A stretch of DNA of 64,000 nt. Source: Isoperla grammatica. Taxonomy: Eukaryota; Arthropoda; Insecta; Plecoptera; Perlodidae. The DNA is taken from assembly GCA_945910005.1 (NCBI GenBank), contig OX246743.1, forward strand, positions 13,560,587-13,624,586. Reading direction: 5' to 3'. Made by a program: the position numbers and the translations under genes. The notes beneath the pieces are model-generated. The model made no database searches. It worked only from the letters and a program-made list of their open reading frames with translations, and was not told the DNA's origin. Shown here in pieces: positions 32,091-45,540 of the stretch. Every line of letters starts with the position of its first letter. The stretch's first letter is position 1.

Positions 32091-35000
32091 CGTTCTGTAC
32101 AAGATGTTTAGCATTTATAAGCTTGGGACCATATCATATTGTACCTAATCCTGTTATTCTTAGAACTCAAGCACAAACTATTTTTTTCAATAGCGTAATG
32201 CTGTTACAGACATCTTGTAATCCCGTTACGGACAAATCTTCATGTATCACTTAAAAAAATATGTTGTAATATCCAACATCACTATTGTTGACATACATCC
32301 TTTAAGATCTTATTTGTCATACATTGACAAATTGTACTATCTCCCAATTTTTATAGTATTTCTGATACAATTAAGATACTTGACAACATGTGCTTTTCTC
32401 TGTAATTCCGTTACGATGTATATAAACTTAAAAATTACACAATACAATGACAATATACTAATTAATTGACTTGAAAACATTTAACCTACATTCTCTCTAC
32501 ATTCCAACTTGATTATATAATGAAAAATGTATTAACATCACTACCAGACCATTTTTAGTTGTGTTAGCAAAGACCACTCTGTAATTCCATTATGGTGGAA
32601 TTGCCCAAAACTAGACACCGAACAAATATATCCATATAATTGTACATACAATACAATGCATAGGCCTACAATACAAAAAAATACATGATTGGAAATTACG
32701 AAAAGTAGATTATAACCTAGATGTTGCCAAAACTAGGAATGCACATTGTACTTATTGATCAGAAATACGATTGTAATGTTTGTAATGAGTAATGACCAAA
32801 CTTTTGAACAATACAATGTAACATCACTGTTTTTTGCTATTACTAAATAGAAATGTACAGTAAAGGTATTTTAATTTTTTAAACAAGCACATGGTACGTT
32901 TTGTTGTAATGGCTTATCAATCTTTTCAATAGGTTAAAAGTTTAAACCAACAAATATTTGCCTACAATATAAAAACACAAAAAACAAGACAAACTCAAGT
33001 GTTATTCATCCCTCCACTTCAATCTTCACAGCCAGAGCCACAGGGAGAACATACCCCATCAAACAACACAAAACTTGAACCTAAACCAGTGGCGGCACAA
33101 CATGTAGGTACCCCCACAACCAGGAGTTCAAAGATTGCTACACCACTAACGTCGTGAGGTAACTAGAACCCACATGCAAATTAAAATTAAATAATCACCA
33201 ACGCATGCCAGAAAACACACTCAACTTAAAGTCGATCCACTGTATACCCAACTATTTGTCATTGTGCTACAAATTATGTTGAATATACACTTAAATATCA
33301 TGTTCAATATTAGCGAAAAATAAAGTAGTTTCATCGACTACTTTTTTTAATATAAATATTTGAAATCCGTCGATTTCCCTATCCCCTACCATTTAAACTG
33401 TCGAAAATCATACACTTTCGAATATAAAGCATCGACTAAGTAGATACTAAACATTTGTCATTTTCTTTATTTTATACTCAATTTGAAGATAGTTGAACGA
33501 CAGTTCTAAATATGTATGTATGATTACAATCTCTCGACTCGTTTTCGGTCAATATTGGCTTCACTACAAGAACATTTGATGGGAAATCGGGCGAGCCGTG
33601 AAACTATGGCAACACTGCGTGCGATGACGTCATTTCTCTTTGAGTCCGCGTCCGCCTCACGTCAAAACATGAGCTGGCTGTCACCTTTCCACCACGATGC
33701 GACGTGACTGGACTTTTTCTTATTTACATTTATTGTCGCTTATTTCCAATTAACATTTTGCGTCATACAAATAATGCACTCAATTCAAATTGAAGGCACA
33801 GTTAGAAACGGGAATAGAGTATATCTGAATACGGTACGTGAGGCCTAGCCTAGGCCACCTTTATTTAGACTTAGGCCTAGGCCTATATTGCCTGATCCGA
33901 AATGAAATTCATGTATTGTACGTCCGTAAACGCAAACATTTTCCCCAATGTAGATATGCTAAGTATAGTATGCCAGGAGGCATCTGTATAATATGAAAGA
34001 AAATATGCCAAGCCCTAAGGCCACTCAAGGACGTTTTGTGATCATTTGACATGTGCAAGGCCTAGGCCTACCATTTATGTAGGCCCCCTACACGCATTTG
34101 AAATAATTTACATCCATTGCATGCCTTCACATGTCCTAGATGGACTTAAGTTACTTGAGATCACTTCGTCAGGTAAACAATTGCACAAACAACATGATAC
34201 GATACAAAACATACAATCCTATCATTTTCTTTTATCGTAATAAAACGTCCTCCACTTCGTATTCCGTATTTTTTCGACGCCATTTTCACCATCTGACAAT
34301 AACAATGTCTTTGCAGCGTTGCCAAGTATATTGGAGGTTGGCAATACTTTGTCGATGAATATTAAAAACGAGTTTTTTGTTTCCTTGGCTTTGTAAATCA
34401 ATTTAGATTTGTATCCAATATAAAGTCTATAATTTGTGAATGTGTTGTGGTGTAATTAAAGCCAAAAGCGAGATAAGAAGTTGACTACTATTTGGAGTTT
34501 TGATGAACTAATTTCGTTTTTAGGGATTGGCTATTCTGCAGTCAAACTAGTGTCTAGAATCATGCCATTATAAATAACTGCATTTTCGTGTAAATACTGG
34601 ATTTTAAAATAGTATTCTTACTTGATTACTGAATATATTTTACATTTTATAGTAATTTAACATAATAATTGTCAAAGAAATAATTATTTGTGATTTTAAA
34701 CAAATATTAAAATCATTGCTTGAAACTGGTAGTTTGATCAATGGAACGACTTTAAGAAAGGCAGGTAGCCGACATCACTTCCTTGCCATCACATCTTCAG
34801 TCTTAGTTGTTCAACCCACCTTCGCATCACCAACAGCACCTTTACATTAGTAAGGTAATTAAGCAAACAGTATTAAACATTGTAAATAATAAATACTGTC
34901 AACAGTGTAAAAATAAAAATAAATAAATAAAATAATAAATAAATATAACAAAACAAAAAACAAACAAAATAAAGCAAACACAAAAATAAACAAGTGTAAA

Positions 35001-35183
35001 AATAGAAACAAAGATAACAAATAATAAATAAATAAATAGTCTATATATGAAAAATAAATATATATATATATAAATAATAAATAACAAACAATAAATAAAT
35101 AAATAAATAAATAATCTATACAAAAAATAAATACACACAAAAAATAAATAGTAAAGGTGCTGGTGACGAATGAGGCCTACCAC
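32091..35183. other. AT-rich sequence without recognisable genes
   Basis: There are AGGCCTAGGCCTA palindromic runs near 33845-33890 and 34060-34085, one TGACGTCA (33625-33632) in a short GC-rich stretch, and an A/T-rich AAATAAAT tract at about 34900-35150. No gene was supported. Confidence 0.5.
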
Positions 35184-37675
35184 TTACTGATTCTTTTGTA
35201 GAACTACTTTTGTGAGATGCTGTCGTACATTAACACCTCTCATTCGCTGGGTAATCTGCCGCGCCGCATGATGAAAACGTACTGTTGCATATCGATGGGT
35301 TACAGCCTTTATCAAAGCAGAAATGTGGTTGTCGGTAAAGGGACTGAGCTCCTCGTCGGCAACGTGATCGCTCAAGTCGTGGAACACCCTGGTCCCTGTA
35401 ACTGCTCTCAGCACCTTGATTTGAAGCTTGGCGATTGCATTTGGTATATCCGTTGTTGAAGTCGGAGCGAATCAACTGTTCAGCCTTGCTGCAAATGGTA
35501 CAGACGCTCCACGATGGACTGATGAGTCCTCCTCTGTCTTTCCCTTTCAAGAGGTGAAGTTTCGCAGGATCTATGTCTGCTAGTTCGGTATTTACAAGAG
35601 CAGTTTTGCAAACAACACATGGAGTTTCAGGGATTAGCTTTCTTACGACAAAGCCAGCTATGTAGACAATGACATTGTCAACATAAAGTGTTAACGATGG
35701 AAGTTGTTGACCAATTCCAGCATAGCTGTGCTCAAGTTCGATGGTTTGGCCAAGCAACTCACTGTCAATTTCCGACCGCCGTGAGTGTGAAGTGTGCACT
35801 AGGTCAGTGTTCGCTCCTTCTCCGTGGAAGATTTGAAGCATTTGAAGCAAACTAAGGGCTTGAAAGTTGCCATTTTTACTCATGTTTTCTAAGCGGTTGA
35901 TGATGAGTTGGCGATATGCAGACTTGAGCTGGAGAGCATTAGGATTGTTATTGTGGCCTCCCTTTGAACGTATAAGGCCGAATAGCAATTCCAGGTGGTC
36001 CTGACTCAACTTGAAAGTTAGAAGATACTCTAAGTCCCCACTTTCGAAGAGTGTATCAGCAATGTGGATAACGCTGATAATAGATGCACAGAAACCCAAA
36101 ATGCATGTGTTCCTATTTGTGTCTACAAGTCTTTCTCCAGTAGATTTTCGTAGCCCAAGCAACAACTTCATCGACTCTTGCAAGTATGCTTTCCACACTG
36201 CGGCAGTTTTGCGTCGAAGAGGTGCCTTATAACCGCGACCAAATGGATTTCGAGAGTAAAGCAGATCGAATAGGCGGTCAATAATTCCCACAAATCGTGC
36301 TGTTGGCAAACAATCTTCAAACCCTGGATAGTTTATGCTCCACATAAACTTTAATGCATCTCTCACTGAGCTACTGAAAGTTTGTGCAGCCAACTTAACT
36401 TTCATTTTTTGTTTGTAGAACTCTAAATGATCTCTTTTTAGTTTAGTTGCTGCAGTGAGTAGCTGCTCCTCTTGTTCGTCATACAGTTTGACTAGATAAC
36501 GCCAAGCAATTTCTTCCCCCTGCTCATCTTTGATTGACTTCAAGTCTGCCAAGAGATTTCGTAACACTTTAAGCATGTGGCATGCATCCAACATGGCAGA
36601 AACTTTTACATTTGGGTTCGATGGATGTGGAAACGTTGGTCTTATGTCATTTGGTGTAATAACAGCACCCAGTTGCGAAAACATCGACAAATTGCTTCTT
36701 AAGCCGTCGCAAACAACTGCGACGACATCGACTCCAACATCGTACAATTTCTTGAGTGCCATATTAACGAATGCACCTTTTTGACAACTGTTGATGCCAG
36801 CAGACAAGAAGTAACCAACTGGCACTTTCCAATTGCTAACTAAGCTAACGATCATGAAGACTAATGCCTCAGAAGCTGGAGTTCTATTTTCGGTGTTGCA
36901 ACCATTACCAAAATCTACATAACCCACCTGGCTATGGCCATTGAAGAAGATCTGTTTTCGAATAGACATTTCGTGAAACATCAATGCGCATGGTTGCCGT
37001 TTCTCTTTACACAGACTTTCCAAAACCCGAAAAACTTCTGCGGTAAACCCTGGTTTACCCTTCACGGCAGAAAACCAACGCATCAGAGTGTTGTGGTGTG
37101 GCAGAAATAGTTTTTCTCGCACGTAGTCATATGCCTTTGGCGAAAAGAAGTACAAACACATTGAAAATCGCTTGATGTCTTCTGTGTAGGACCGCCCATT
37201 AGTACGGTCTGCATTCTTCGCAGCATTTTTCAAGATTTCCACCGAAATGCCTGGCAATGAACTTAATTCTGAGAATTCATCTTCACTAACATATCTTTCA
37301 GTTTTTAGTGATTCTAGTATGTCCTTCAGGCTCTCAATTTTATTTTCCAGTTGTTTTACCCGATTTCTGCTTGCTTTCAACTTTTTACTTGTTTCTATAT
37401 GTCGAGCAGTATTTTCATCAAGCTTTCGTTTTGCGGTTCGTGGCGTTAGGCAGTAGCGATGCTCATTTAGATGGTCTTCCCTTCTTTCTTCAAGGTGGTT
37501 TGTAGATCGGCTAGGGCCTGCTGATTCTCGTTCAAAATCAGATGCATTTCTTGGCTCATCCATCTGGCTGGCTGGACTGGATGTCTGGATGTGCCTGGAT
37601 GCAGGTGGCTTCCTCTCTTTAATGCTCTTGATTAGATGTGCAGGAAACCCAAATATGGTTGGAGTAGAACCATGC
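35184..37675 (-). CDS. P-element/THAP9-like transposase, exon 2
   Basis: This large exon follows an acceptor (TTATTTTTTAG) and encodes the catalytic part of a P-element-type transposase, a DNA-cutting RNase H-fold enzyme. It starts with the end of the THAP domain (GSTPTIFG, the AVPTIF-like motif). A charged coiled coil with heptad Leu follows (KKLKASRNRVKQLENKIESL). Acidic motifs GYVDFG and VVCDG and the conserved SQDHLELLFG with NNNPNALQ are visible. The reading frame breaks near 35440: the main frame goes on to a meaningless tail ending at 35230, while the true C-terminal homology (TGTRVFHDLSDHV, VRFHHAARQ, LTKVVLQKNQ) is in another frame ending at 35184. One small indel therefore inactivates the C-terminus unless it is a sequencing error. 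Confidence 0.85.
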
Positions 37676-39157
37676 CTAAAAAATAAATGCATTTCATTAG
37701 ACCAACATAAATTAGGCCTACTTTATTGTCTGCAAGAAAACATTAAAATATTATTCAATAGCACAACATTTGGGCATATATGCATTTTACTACTTTTTTT
37801 TCTGTACATGTGCCAATAAACAAACTTCATCCAAACCGACAAAACGTTGTATTCGATTGAACTTTCACCGCACCAACGCTGCGCTTGGCACAGGCATAAA
37901 GCGTTTATTTACCAAACTTCAATGTAAACGAAGCCATTTGTGTACAGGCTCAACTTGTGGGCGTACTTCAAGTAAGTTAATTTACGATCGTTAAGTGGAT
38001 GTAAACGCGGCTTTACACTGGAGTGGGACCTAACCTTACACAACCTATGTCAGTGATCCCAATCAACTTAACTAAAACAAACTTATCCATAGGGGCCTAC
38101 ACCTATCCTGACATTTGATATATTCTTCTTCTTTTCCTATGCTTACATTTTTGGCTTACTGGTATATGTGGTATATGTGTTGAGCGCTGGCGTCGACAGC
38201 GCTTAGAGTGCGGTCTCGTCGAACTACAGCGCACCGGCGTTCTCTCGCACCCGGCCGCGCGGGCCCACTAGGTCTGGCATTCCGGCGGACGCGTATTGGT
38301 CCGGTCTGCGCATGACGTCACGTAGTGACAAGAGCCAGCCGTGCCAGCCGAGCGCTGAGTGTACAATTGCTACTAAACATGAAACATATTTCCGTTTTTG
38401 TTAGAATGGCGCTGTGTGATGAGCAGAAGTTGCACAACCATCATATTCAGATTTTCTTGATGGATGGCAATAGTGGTGCACCTATATGCGTAACGACACT
38501 ACCGTACAGAGGTATATTAAAACATGCATACGCGCACAAATAATCAACAAATGTATGTTTTGTGTTTTGATAACTTCACGTTATTGTATTCTTTAGAACG
38601 TACAAACTTATTGCAGTTAGTAATGCAATAGATTCTAAGAATTGTAATAAGAAAACTAATAGTAGGTCCTGCAATAAAAATAATGGAAGCAGTAAGTAAA
38701 ATAACAGTGATAATAATAACATTAATAATAATTACACGGGTTTTAAGCTGAAGCCAGGTAGGCTGAGGCCACACTTTTCCAGTAATCTAAGACGATAGAG
38801 TATTCCAGCCTTTGCGTACGGCGATGACACGCTAATAGACACTGAGAGACAGATAATTGGGCCTCTCTCTTCACTTAGACGAGTAAAATACCAACAGTAT
38901 AACTGGGAATTCAGCTAGTTCAATGAAAACGAATATCCTTGCATTTTATTAACTAAATTAACTTAATACAAAAAACCCCACGAGATACGCCATTGTCTCG
39001 AAGGGAAATGCTCCTTTCATGGACATATAATTTGTGCCCTCATCTCAACCGAATGGCTGTTATTTTTTATTTTTGACATGCGCATTAATAAAGTGGCATT
39101 ATTTGATAAAGGGTTAAATGCCAATGAAAATCATTAATAGTTACTACAAGAACTTAC
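37676..39157 (-). other. Phase-2 intron of the transposase gene
   Basis: Donor GTAAGTT at 39157 and acceptor TTTTTTAG at 37676 join codon-perfectly and fuse the two halves of the THAP domain. The intron contains a CpG-rich block at 38170-38345 with TGACGTCA (38313-38320) and GCGCATGACGTCACG, possibly a promoter or an insertion. Confidence 0.7.
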
Positions 39158-39450
39158 AATTTTAAATTTTCTTCAGCATTTTCATCCATATTTTGATGGG
39201 CTTCGGTGTCATTTGTAGGTGAATAGTTTAGTAAGTTATGTTTTAAATTCCATTTAAATGCATTTTCTTCAAAATGATTAGAACAAATTCTGGAATACTT
39301 CACGTTAATTTTGTCACTTCGCCTACAGAACGTTACCCATCTAGAACACACTTCTGGATCTTTCGGAAACGAGTAAAATGAAATTTTCCTGGTATTTTGT
39401 GCACTGGCCGAATCACGTAGCCTATTTCTACACCCATATACTGCGCATAT
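39158..39450 (-). CDS. P-element/THAP9-like transposase, exon 1 (THAP zinc finger)
   Basis: It encodes the N-terminal THAP DNA-binding domain: CAVYGCRN (first C-x4-C pair), KISFYSFPKDPEVCSRWV, FCRRSDK and SRICSNHF (C-x2-H pair), ending at donor GTAAGTT. The AVPTIF-like motif is supplied by exon 2, so the intron lies inside the domain. No ATG is in frame before CAVYGC: the codon before the first Cys is ATA and a TAA lies a few codons upstream. The start is therefore mutated or on another exon. Confidence 0.8.
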
Positions 39451-39675
39451 TACTATATTGTCAATTTAAAAAAATATCTAAATAATGCCGACATGTAAAT
39501 GTTATATCACTGAATGAAAAAGCACTCGCGACAGTTAACAGTACACAACCCTAAACTAGCACAATAATAGTAGCAGCTCTCACTTCGAGAGAAACAGACT
39601 TACTGATTTGAAAGAACGTAATCGTAAAGCTACTTCGTTTTCTGTCCAATGGATGACAAATTTATGTTAGAGATA

Positions 39676-40300
39676 GTCCTTCATTTAACGTGAAAAATAG
39701 TCTCAATCATATGGGCAAAGGGTATCATATATGGTTGGATTCACAGAACTTCAGGAAATAACGCCTTTTATGATACTTTTGAAATCACCGACTCAACGAG
39801 GCGTCACGACGCTTTGAACTTGACCGACGCCTCTTTTTTTTGGTAGCGCATGCGACCATTAAAATCACTATAACTAAAGAAAATACGAACATACCATGTT
39901 TATTGTAGTTGTATTCTATTAACAAGACCTTATTTAGTAACAAAATTATCAATTATTAGTGTTTTTGTTAGCAAAACCGTCTGTTTCAAAGGCAAATAGA
40001 CCTTGTTTTATAATTTATTTTAGAAACACCTGACTTTCGATTGCTCTGAAATCTACAGTTTAAATCATACATTTTTAATATTCATCAATAATATGAAACA
40101 TATTATTGCCAATAATATGGCTATTTTGGATTGTGTACAAAGAATTTTGGTTGTATTTTACATAATTTTCTGTATTATGGCGTGCCGCGCATTGTATGTA
40201 TCTCGCGCTTACGCCCGCCCCGCTTACACCGACATTAAAGCTACGTTTCGTCTCATTTTTGAACACTGAGTATTTTATAACATTAGAGGACTTGAGATAA
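39676..40300 (+). repeat. Foldback-element arm, copy 3
   Basis: It matches 43510-44135 in inverted orientation over about 600 bp (TCCTTCATTTAAC, ATAGTCTCAATCATATGGGC, TGGATTCACAGAACTTCA, GTGCCGCGCATTGT, CTACGTTTCGTCTC), and 40636-41000 in direct orientation. It is either one arm of a large foldback element or a solo arm next to a second copy. Confidence 0.8.
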
Positions 40301-40344
40301 TCATTTAGGATGATTGCATTTGTATTTTGATAGTCTGTTTTGGT

Positions 40345-40516
<172 letters not shown>

Positions 40517-40635
40517 AAATAATTATAGCAATAATATTAATAATAATTAAACAATCAACATTGTGCATTGTGAAATACAAGCTTTGTTATCACACATACT
40601 GAGTTTTTTGTAGCCTTAGAATTTAATTTATCGTC

Positions 40636-43600
40636 AAAATAGTCTCCATTATATGGGCAAAGAGTGTCATATATGGTTGGATTCACAGAACTTCAGGAAA
40701 TAACGCCTTTTATGATACTTTTGAAATCACCGACTCAATGAGGCGTCACGACGCTTTGAACATGAACTACGCCTCTTTTTTTCGCTAGCGCATGCGAACA
40801 TTAGAATCACTATAACTCAAGACGATACAAACCAATCATGTTTATTCTTAATATATTCTATTGGCAAGACCTCATTTAGTAACAATAATGAAAATTATCT
40901 GTGGTTTGTTCCACAAAACAGTCTGTTTCAAATGTAAATATACCTTGTCATAATTTATTTTAGAATCGCCTTACTTTTGATTGCTCTGAAATCTACAATT
41001 ATCTGCTGGAATATCTGCTAGAGGAATATTTAGATTTCATTCCAGTGCTCGAACCCAGATACCTATATGATAGTTGCTCTAAGTGTTTCAGAAGGGTATG
41101 TTGGCATGGTGGAAGGTTTTGAGATTCAATAAGTCCCTTCCTCGAACAGAAGAGGGAATAGCGAAGGCTGTTGACTTCTGATGTTCTTGCCACCATATAA
41201 TTGGCATACAAACATCTTTGATCCAAATTGGACATCGACAGACAAGTCAAAATCGTGTCCTAGTTGGGATAGAGGCAATAGAGATGTAGTTGAGTGGTAC
41301 ATTCTCAATTCAGAAGTGAGGGAGACGTTTCTCCACCTATTTACATAGTTCACTGATTGTAGAAAATTCCAAAGGCATTGTGCACCACGATATCGTTGGC
41401 AAGAATAAAGTAGGCCTATACACTAGGGTATCTGTTATGGTCCCAGTGGAAGTAATGGTGACCAACTGGAATATTCCATTCGAAAAATCACTACTAGTTA
41501 GTATAACAAAACGAAAGGCTTGATTATTTCTCATCCATTTCAAACGATTTACCACAAGCACAAGAAAAGGGAGGCAGAAAACACAAATGCAGGTATCTGT
41601 CATTTGAAACAGAACAAACACAAGGAATCCTTGCACTACCAGGAATGAAACTAAAGACCTTTGATGGCACAAAGAAAAAAAAAACTGTTATTAAAACCAA
41701 GGAGAAAATGTTGATCCGTCGAGCGGACAGAGAGCTATTTTCAGATATCACATTAGTTGCTACAAATAGGCAACTATACATGAGGTAGAATCACTTTCAC
41801 GGGCTCTCGCTTCATTAGATGCAGCTCCACATAAAAAAGCAAAATAGAGCCTTATGAAAGTTTTGCTGCTGTGGACGTACTGGAAACCAGTGATATGATC
41901 TTTTCACCAGCATAGGTATAGGGTCTACCTAATTGGTGGTAAGTATATAATATTTGTTTCGTAGGAAACCTGCGTAGGGACAATCCATGTCCCTTATCAG
42001 GTGAGTAACTAGGTATTGCGGTATTTGGAGTAGTTGGGATGGAATTTCCGAGGGCTGTTAGTATGACTCAATCCTAGCACTCATCTTGTGACTGAGGGAA
42101 ACCTCGGAAAAACCTTCAGTCAGTATTGCCGGGGGCCGGTATCGAACCAGCGACCTGTTGAATTAGGGTATCCGTCTTACCGTTGAGCCACCTCTATCGG
42201 AATTTAATCGATGGTTTGAGTTTAGTGCAAAAGGTAAGATATTCTATTACAATTTACAACATTCAACGGTGTTTCAAGATATTTGTTTTGAAGATTGCAA
42301 GACTCTGGAGACGCTAAGCGAATAGACATGGAATGTGACTGATATTTATTTTGAGCTCTCCATTAAAAGGATAAAGAGGTTAAAAACTCAGACGGCTGGA
42401 ACCTTGCATTTATTCTGAAAAATTGCAGAGGCCACAACATTAAACACCGGAGCTTGTCAGATGTCAACTATTCCCTCTTCTGGGCGAGGAAGCGACTTAT
42501 TGACTCTCAAAACCTTCCAACATGCCAACATGCACTTCTAAAACACATATTTAAAGAAAACTACCACTACCAGGCAACTATCTGAGTCTGAGCATTTAAA
42601 ATTGAAATGCAACCAAAACAATTCTCCACAAGATCTTCATGGATGGAAAAATATTGGCGACTCGATTGAGATTGAATGCATGAGCTGCGAACCGGACGGC
42701 ACCTACTGCAGTACTGGAGCTGATTTCTGACTTCTTTGCTTTGTATTATGAATGGACTCCGATGTACGGACATGTGTACAATTAAAACTTGAAGAAATGC
42801 CAATGAAAAGTAATGGTGAGTTGAGAACGATGGCGAGAACATTGATGTTCAGCCCATGGATTCTACCGATTCTGAAAACGAGGACACCGAATAAAATACT
42901 AACTAAAACGTTGCTTTTACTAAACCTCTACTTCCAGGCACATTCAATCTTTACGATTATAACACAACGACCAACATGATTATTCTGACCAAACGTGCAA
43001 TACAAGAACAATTACTAATCATAGTATATAAGTAAATCATGTTCGCAGATTTAGGTTGACCCTGGTATAGGCTACTTTTTTCAAATACATTCTAAGTGAC
43101 CTGTTTAATAATAATAAGTAATAATCTATTTCCATGAAACTTATGTTTCAAAAATAATGTTCAGTAAAGACAATGTATGTTATTGATGATGATGCTCGTA
43201 TTTTACAACACATTTATTATTTATTATATTTATTTATTATATATATTTTTTATATTTATATTGATACTAATTTGTTAAACAAATATGCAATCTGTATACT
43301 AATACTGTAGACTAATAGCGTAAGCTAAATAAAGATAATTGTTTGATTTGTTGATTGATTGATTGAAGGATTGATTGATTGTTGATTGATTACAGCACAT
43401 GTGAAATGTGTTATACATATATCGTTTTTTTTTTTTTTTTTTTTTTACAAAAACAGACTATCAACATACAAATTTAATCAATAATCAATAACAATACAAA
43501 CATAAATTTCCTATAATGTCATGAAATACTCAGTATTCAAAAACGAGACGAAACGTAGCTCTAATGTTTGTGTACGCGGTGCGGCCGTAGGTGCTGCATA

Positions 43601-44107
43601 TCCACAATGCGCGGCACGTCAAAATACAAAACATGATCTAAAATACAAACAAAATTTTTTATACACACTTCAAGATAGCCATATGATTTATAGTTGTTTG
43701 ATTTATACTTCTGTTGAATATAACGTGTGTGTGATTTAAATTGTAGATTTCAGAGCAATCGAAAATAAGGCGATTCTAAAATAAATTATAAAACAAGGTC
43801 TATTTACATTTGAAACAGACTGTTTTGTCGAACAAACCACAAATAATTTTCATTATTGTTACTAAATGAGGTCTTGTCAATCGAATATACTAAGAATAAA
43901 CATGATTGGTTTGTATCGTCTTGAGTTATAGTGATTTTAATGGTCGCATGCGCTAGCGAAAAAAAGAGGCGTCGTTCAAGTTCAAAGCGTCGTGACGCCT
44001 CGTTGAGTCAGTGATTTCAAAAGTATCATATAAGGCGTTATTTCTTGAAGTTCTGTGAATCCAACCATATATGATACCCTTTGCCCATATGATTGAGACT
44101 ATTTTTC
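40636..44107. mobile_element. DNA transposon with ~365-bp terminal inverted repeats
   Basis: Arms at 40636-41003 and 43743-44107 are inverted copies (ATAGTCTC, ATATATGGTTGGATTCACAG, AGGCGTCACGACGCTTTGAA, CGCTAGCGCATGCG). The interior has only degenerate coding. The same protein fragment (SQNLPPCQHTLLKH / SQNLPTCQHALLKH) occurs on the minus strand at about 41055-41165 and on the plus strand at about 42475-42545, so the interior is itself an inverted duplication. No intact transposase was found. The superfamily is unassigned. Confidence 0.7.
41955..42200 (-). mobile_element. tRNA-derived SINE, best copy
   Basis: Read on the minus strand from 42200 it begins with a tRNA-like head with an A box (TGGCTCAACGGTAAGACGG) and a B box (GGTTCGATACC), the internal RNA polymerase III promoter. 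The body contains a near-palindrome (CTGACTGAAGGTTTTTCCG / CCTCAGTC) and GTCATACTAACAGCCCTC. Two related copies lie at 8146-8308 and 15446-15702. It sits inside the inverted-repeat transposon. Confidence 0.8.
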
Positions 44108-44275
44108 AATATTGTGTCAGTTAAATGAAGGACATTGGCATTTACTTGATCCGTCTTTTGGTGCAGCGCGAGTTCCATGTTTACAGAATGTGGGGAAGGA
44201 GGTATTTTCTTTCACCCTTCAATCAGCTTCTCACTAATGACCACAAGTTTGGAATGAGGATGTTTTCAACTGTCA

Positions 44276-44760
44276 TTGTTGACATCTGAACACAGACCGG
44301 CGTATCCGGCCGCTGAGACATCCCGTGCATCTAGCCGCTGCATGTCACAGCGTGACGTCACATGCCCGGAGGCTGCCGCCGCCCCATGCGCAGTGTCATA
44401 CCTATGGCGCGGGCCGATGTGCCCCTCTCTCGCAGTCCCGTCGCTCGGCCCGTCGGTCTTTAGATCTTGTTGGGACGCGCTCGGCTTCTCGTGGTCGGAC
44501 CTGTGTATGCCGCTACGTCGGGCGCGATCTTGTCGGTGTGTTTCTTTCTTCGTTTGTCACCTGGCTTCGGCGGTGGTACTGCATCTGGGGGTGGGTTTAT
44601 AGGTGTTACTTGCCGCGCCGCCAAGATGCTCTTCCATACTGCGGGGAGCCGTCACGCCATTGGCTAGCTGCGAATCGGTCTCCTAGCGAACCAATAACAG
44701 CACACCAGGCTAGGTATAAAAGAATGGACACGCCAGAGGGAAGCAAAAGTATAGGCTTCC
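44276..44760 (+). promoter_or_regulatory. GC-rich promoter-like block with TATA and CCAAT
   Basis: A CpG-rich 480-bp block in AT-rich surroundings with TGACGTCA (44353-44360), ATTGG near 44650, CCAATAAC near 44690 and TATAAAAG at 44715. Open frames across it are probably compositional. It may be the promoter of an inserted element, since a LINE 3' tail follows at 44830. Confidence 0.4.
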
Positions 44761-44829
44761 AATAGAGGCTTTGGCCTTGTTGGATGACGAAGCAAATTAA
44801 AAGTAGTTTTATGCCAATGACAAGCTGTA

Positions 44830-45540
44830 ATCCGGCACTTCTGGCTAACTAGTTTTTACCTGAACGGCTAGCTGTTCTGTTAGCGGTCAGCTTCACCTTT
44901 TATTATAAATGTTTTGTTGGGCGAACTGCTCCATCAGTTTTCTGGTATTCATTGCTTTTGTTGTACCAATTTTCGACTAGCTGTTCTGCCAGCTTAGTTA
45001 GTATTATAAACGTGCTTGTATTGTTGTACCAATGTTTGACCAGCTGATTCTATCAGCTTAATTATTGATATAAGTGTGATTTACTGTTGTACCAATGTGT
45101 GACTAGCTGTTCTGTCAGCTTTATTGTTATTGATGCGAAAATGTTTTTGACTAGCTGTTCTGTCAGCTTAACTTGTTGTGTCGAGTGATCACAGGTCACG
45201 TACCTGATTTCTTGGTAGCGCTTCTAGTGACAGGTTAGTTTTCAACGCATCCAGCGTGCTGGGTTATGTTTTGCGACGCAGAGGATGGTTCTTCCCTTTC
45301 CTCTAGTAATTAGTGTAGTGATGAATGTCCAAGTCTTGTCAGCGTTGGGACGTAGGTTAGACAGATTAAATTGCAAGTAAACAGCCATGTCAACAATGTC
45401 AGTTTTTAGTATTAAATCAGATTAGCCTATAGAGAGTAATCCACTCGGCATGGGCGTTGAATGGAGGTGCCACGGCACTCTCCTGTCCTATGAGATGACG
45501 AAAAAAAAAAAGGGGATACCATTCATTCGATTCATTCATT
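44830..45540 (+). mobile_element. 3' tail of a Jockey-type LINE, upstream copy
   Basis: It contains serial GACTAGCTGTTCTGTCAGCT units separated by TTGTACCAATG-like spacers, then CAGCGTGCTGGGTTATGTT, TAGAGAG, CACTCGGCATGGG, GGCACTCTCCTGTC and GGGGATACCATTC. The same order of motifs occurs diverged in 51340-51870, the 3' UTR of the downstream LINE. It ends in ATTCATTC repeats exactly where the downstream LINE's 5' region begins. Confidence 0.65.

Noticed and set aside
35217..37505. Plus-strand open frames over the transposase gene
   Set aside because: They are shadows of the minus-strand transposase, which has clear motifs and splice sites.
44276..44765. Arg/Cys-rich frames in the GC-rich block
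   Set aside because: Three overlapping frames are open because of high GC. The block has TATA and CCAAT boxes and looks like regulatory or element DNA.
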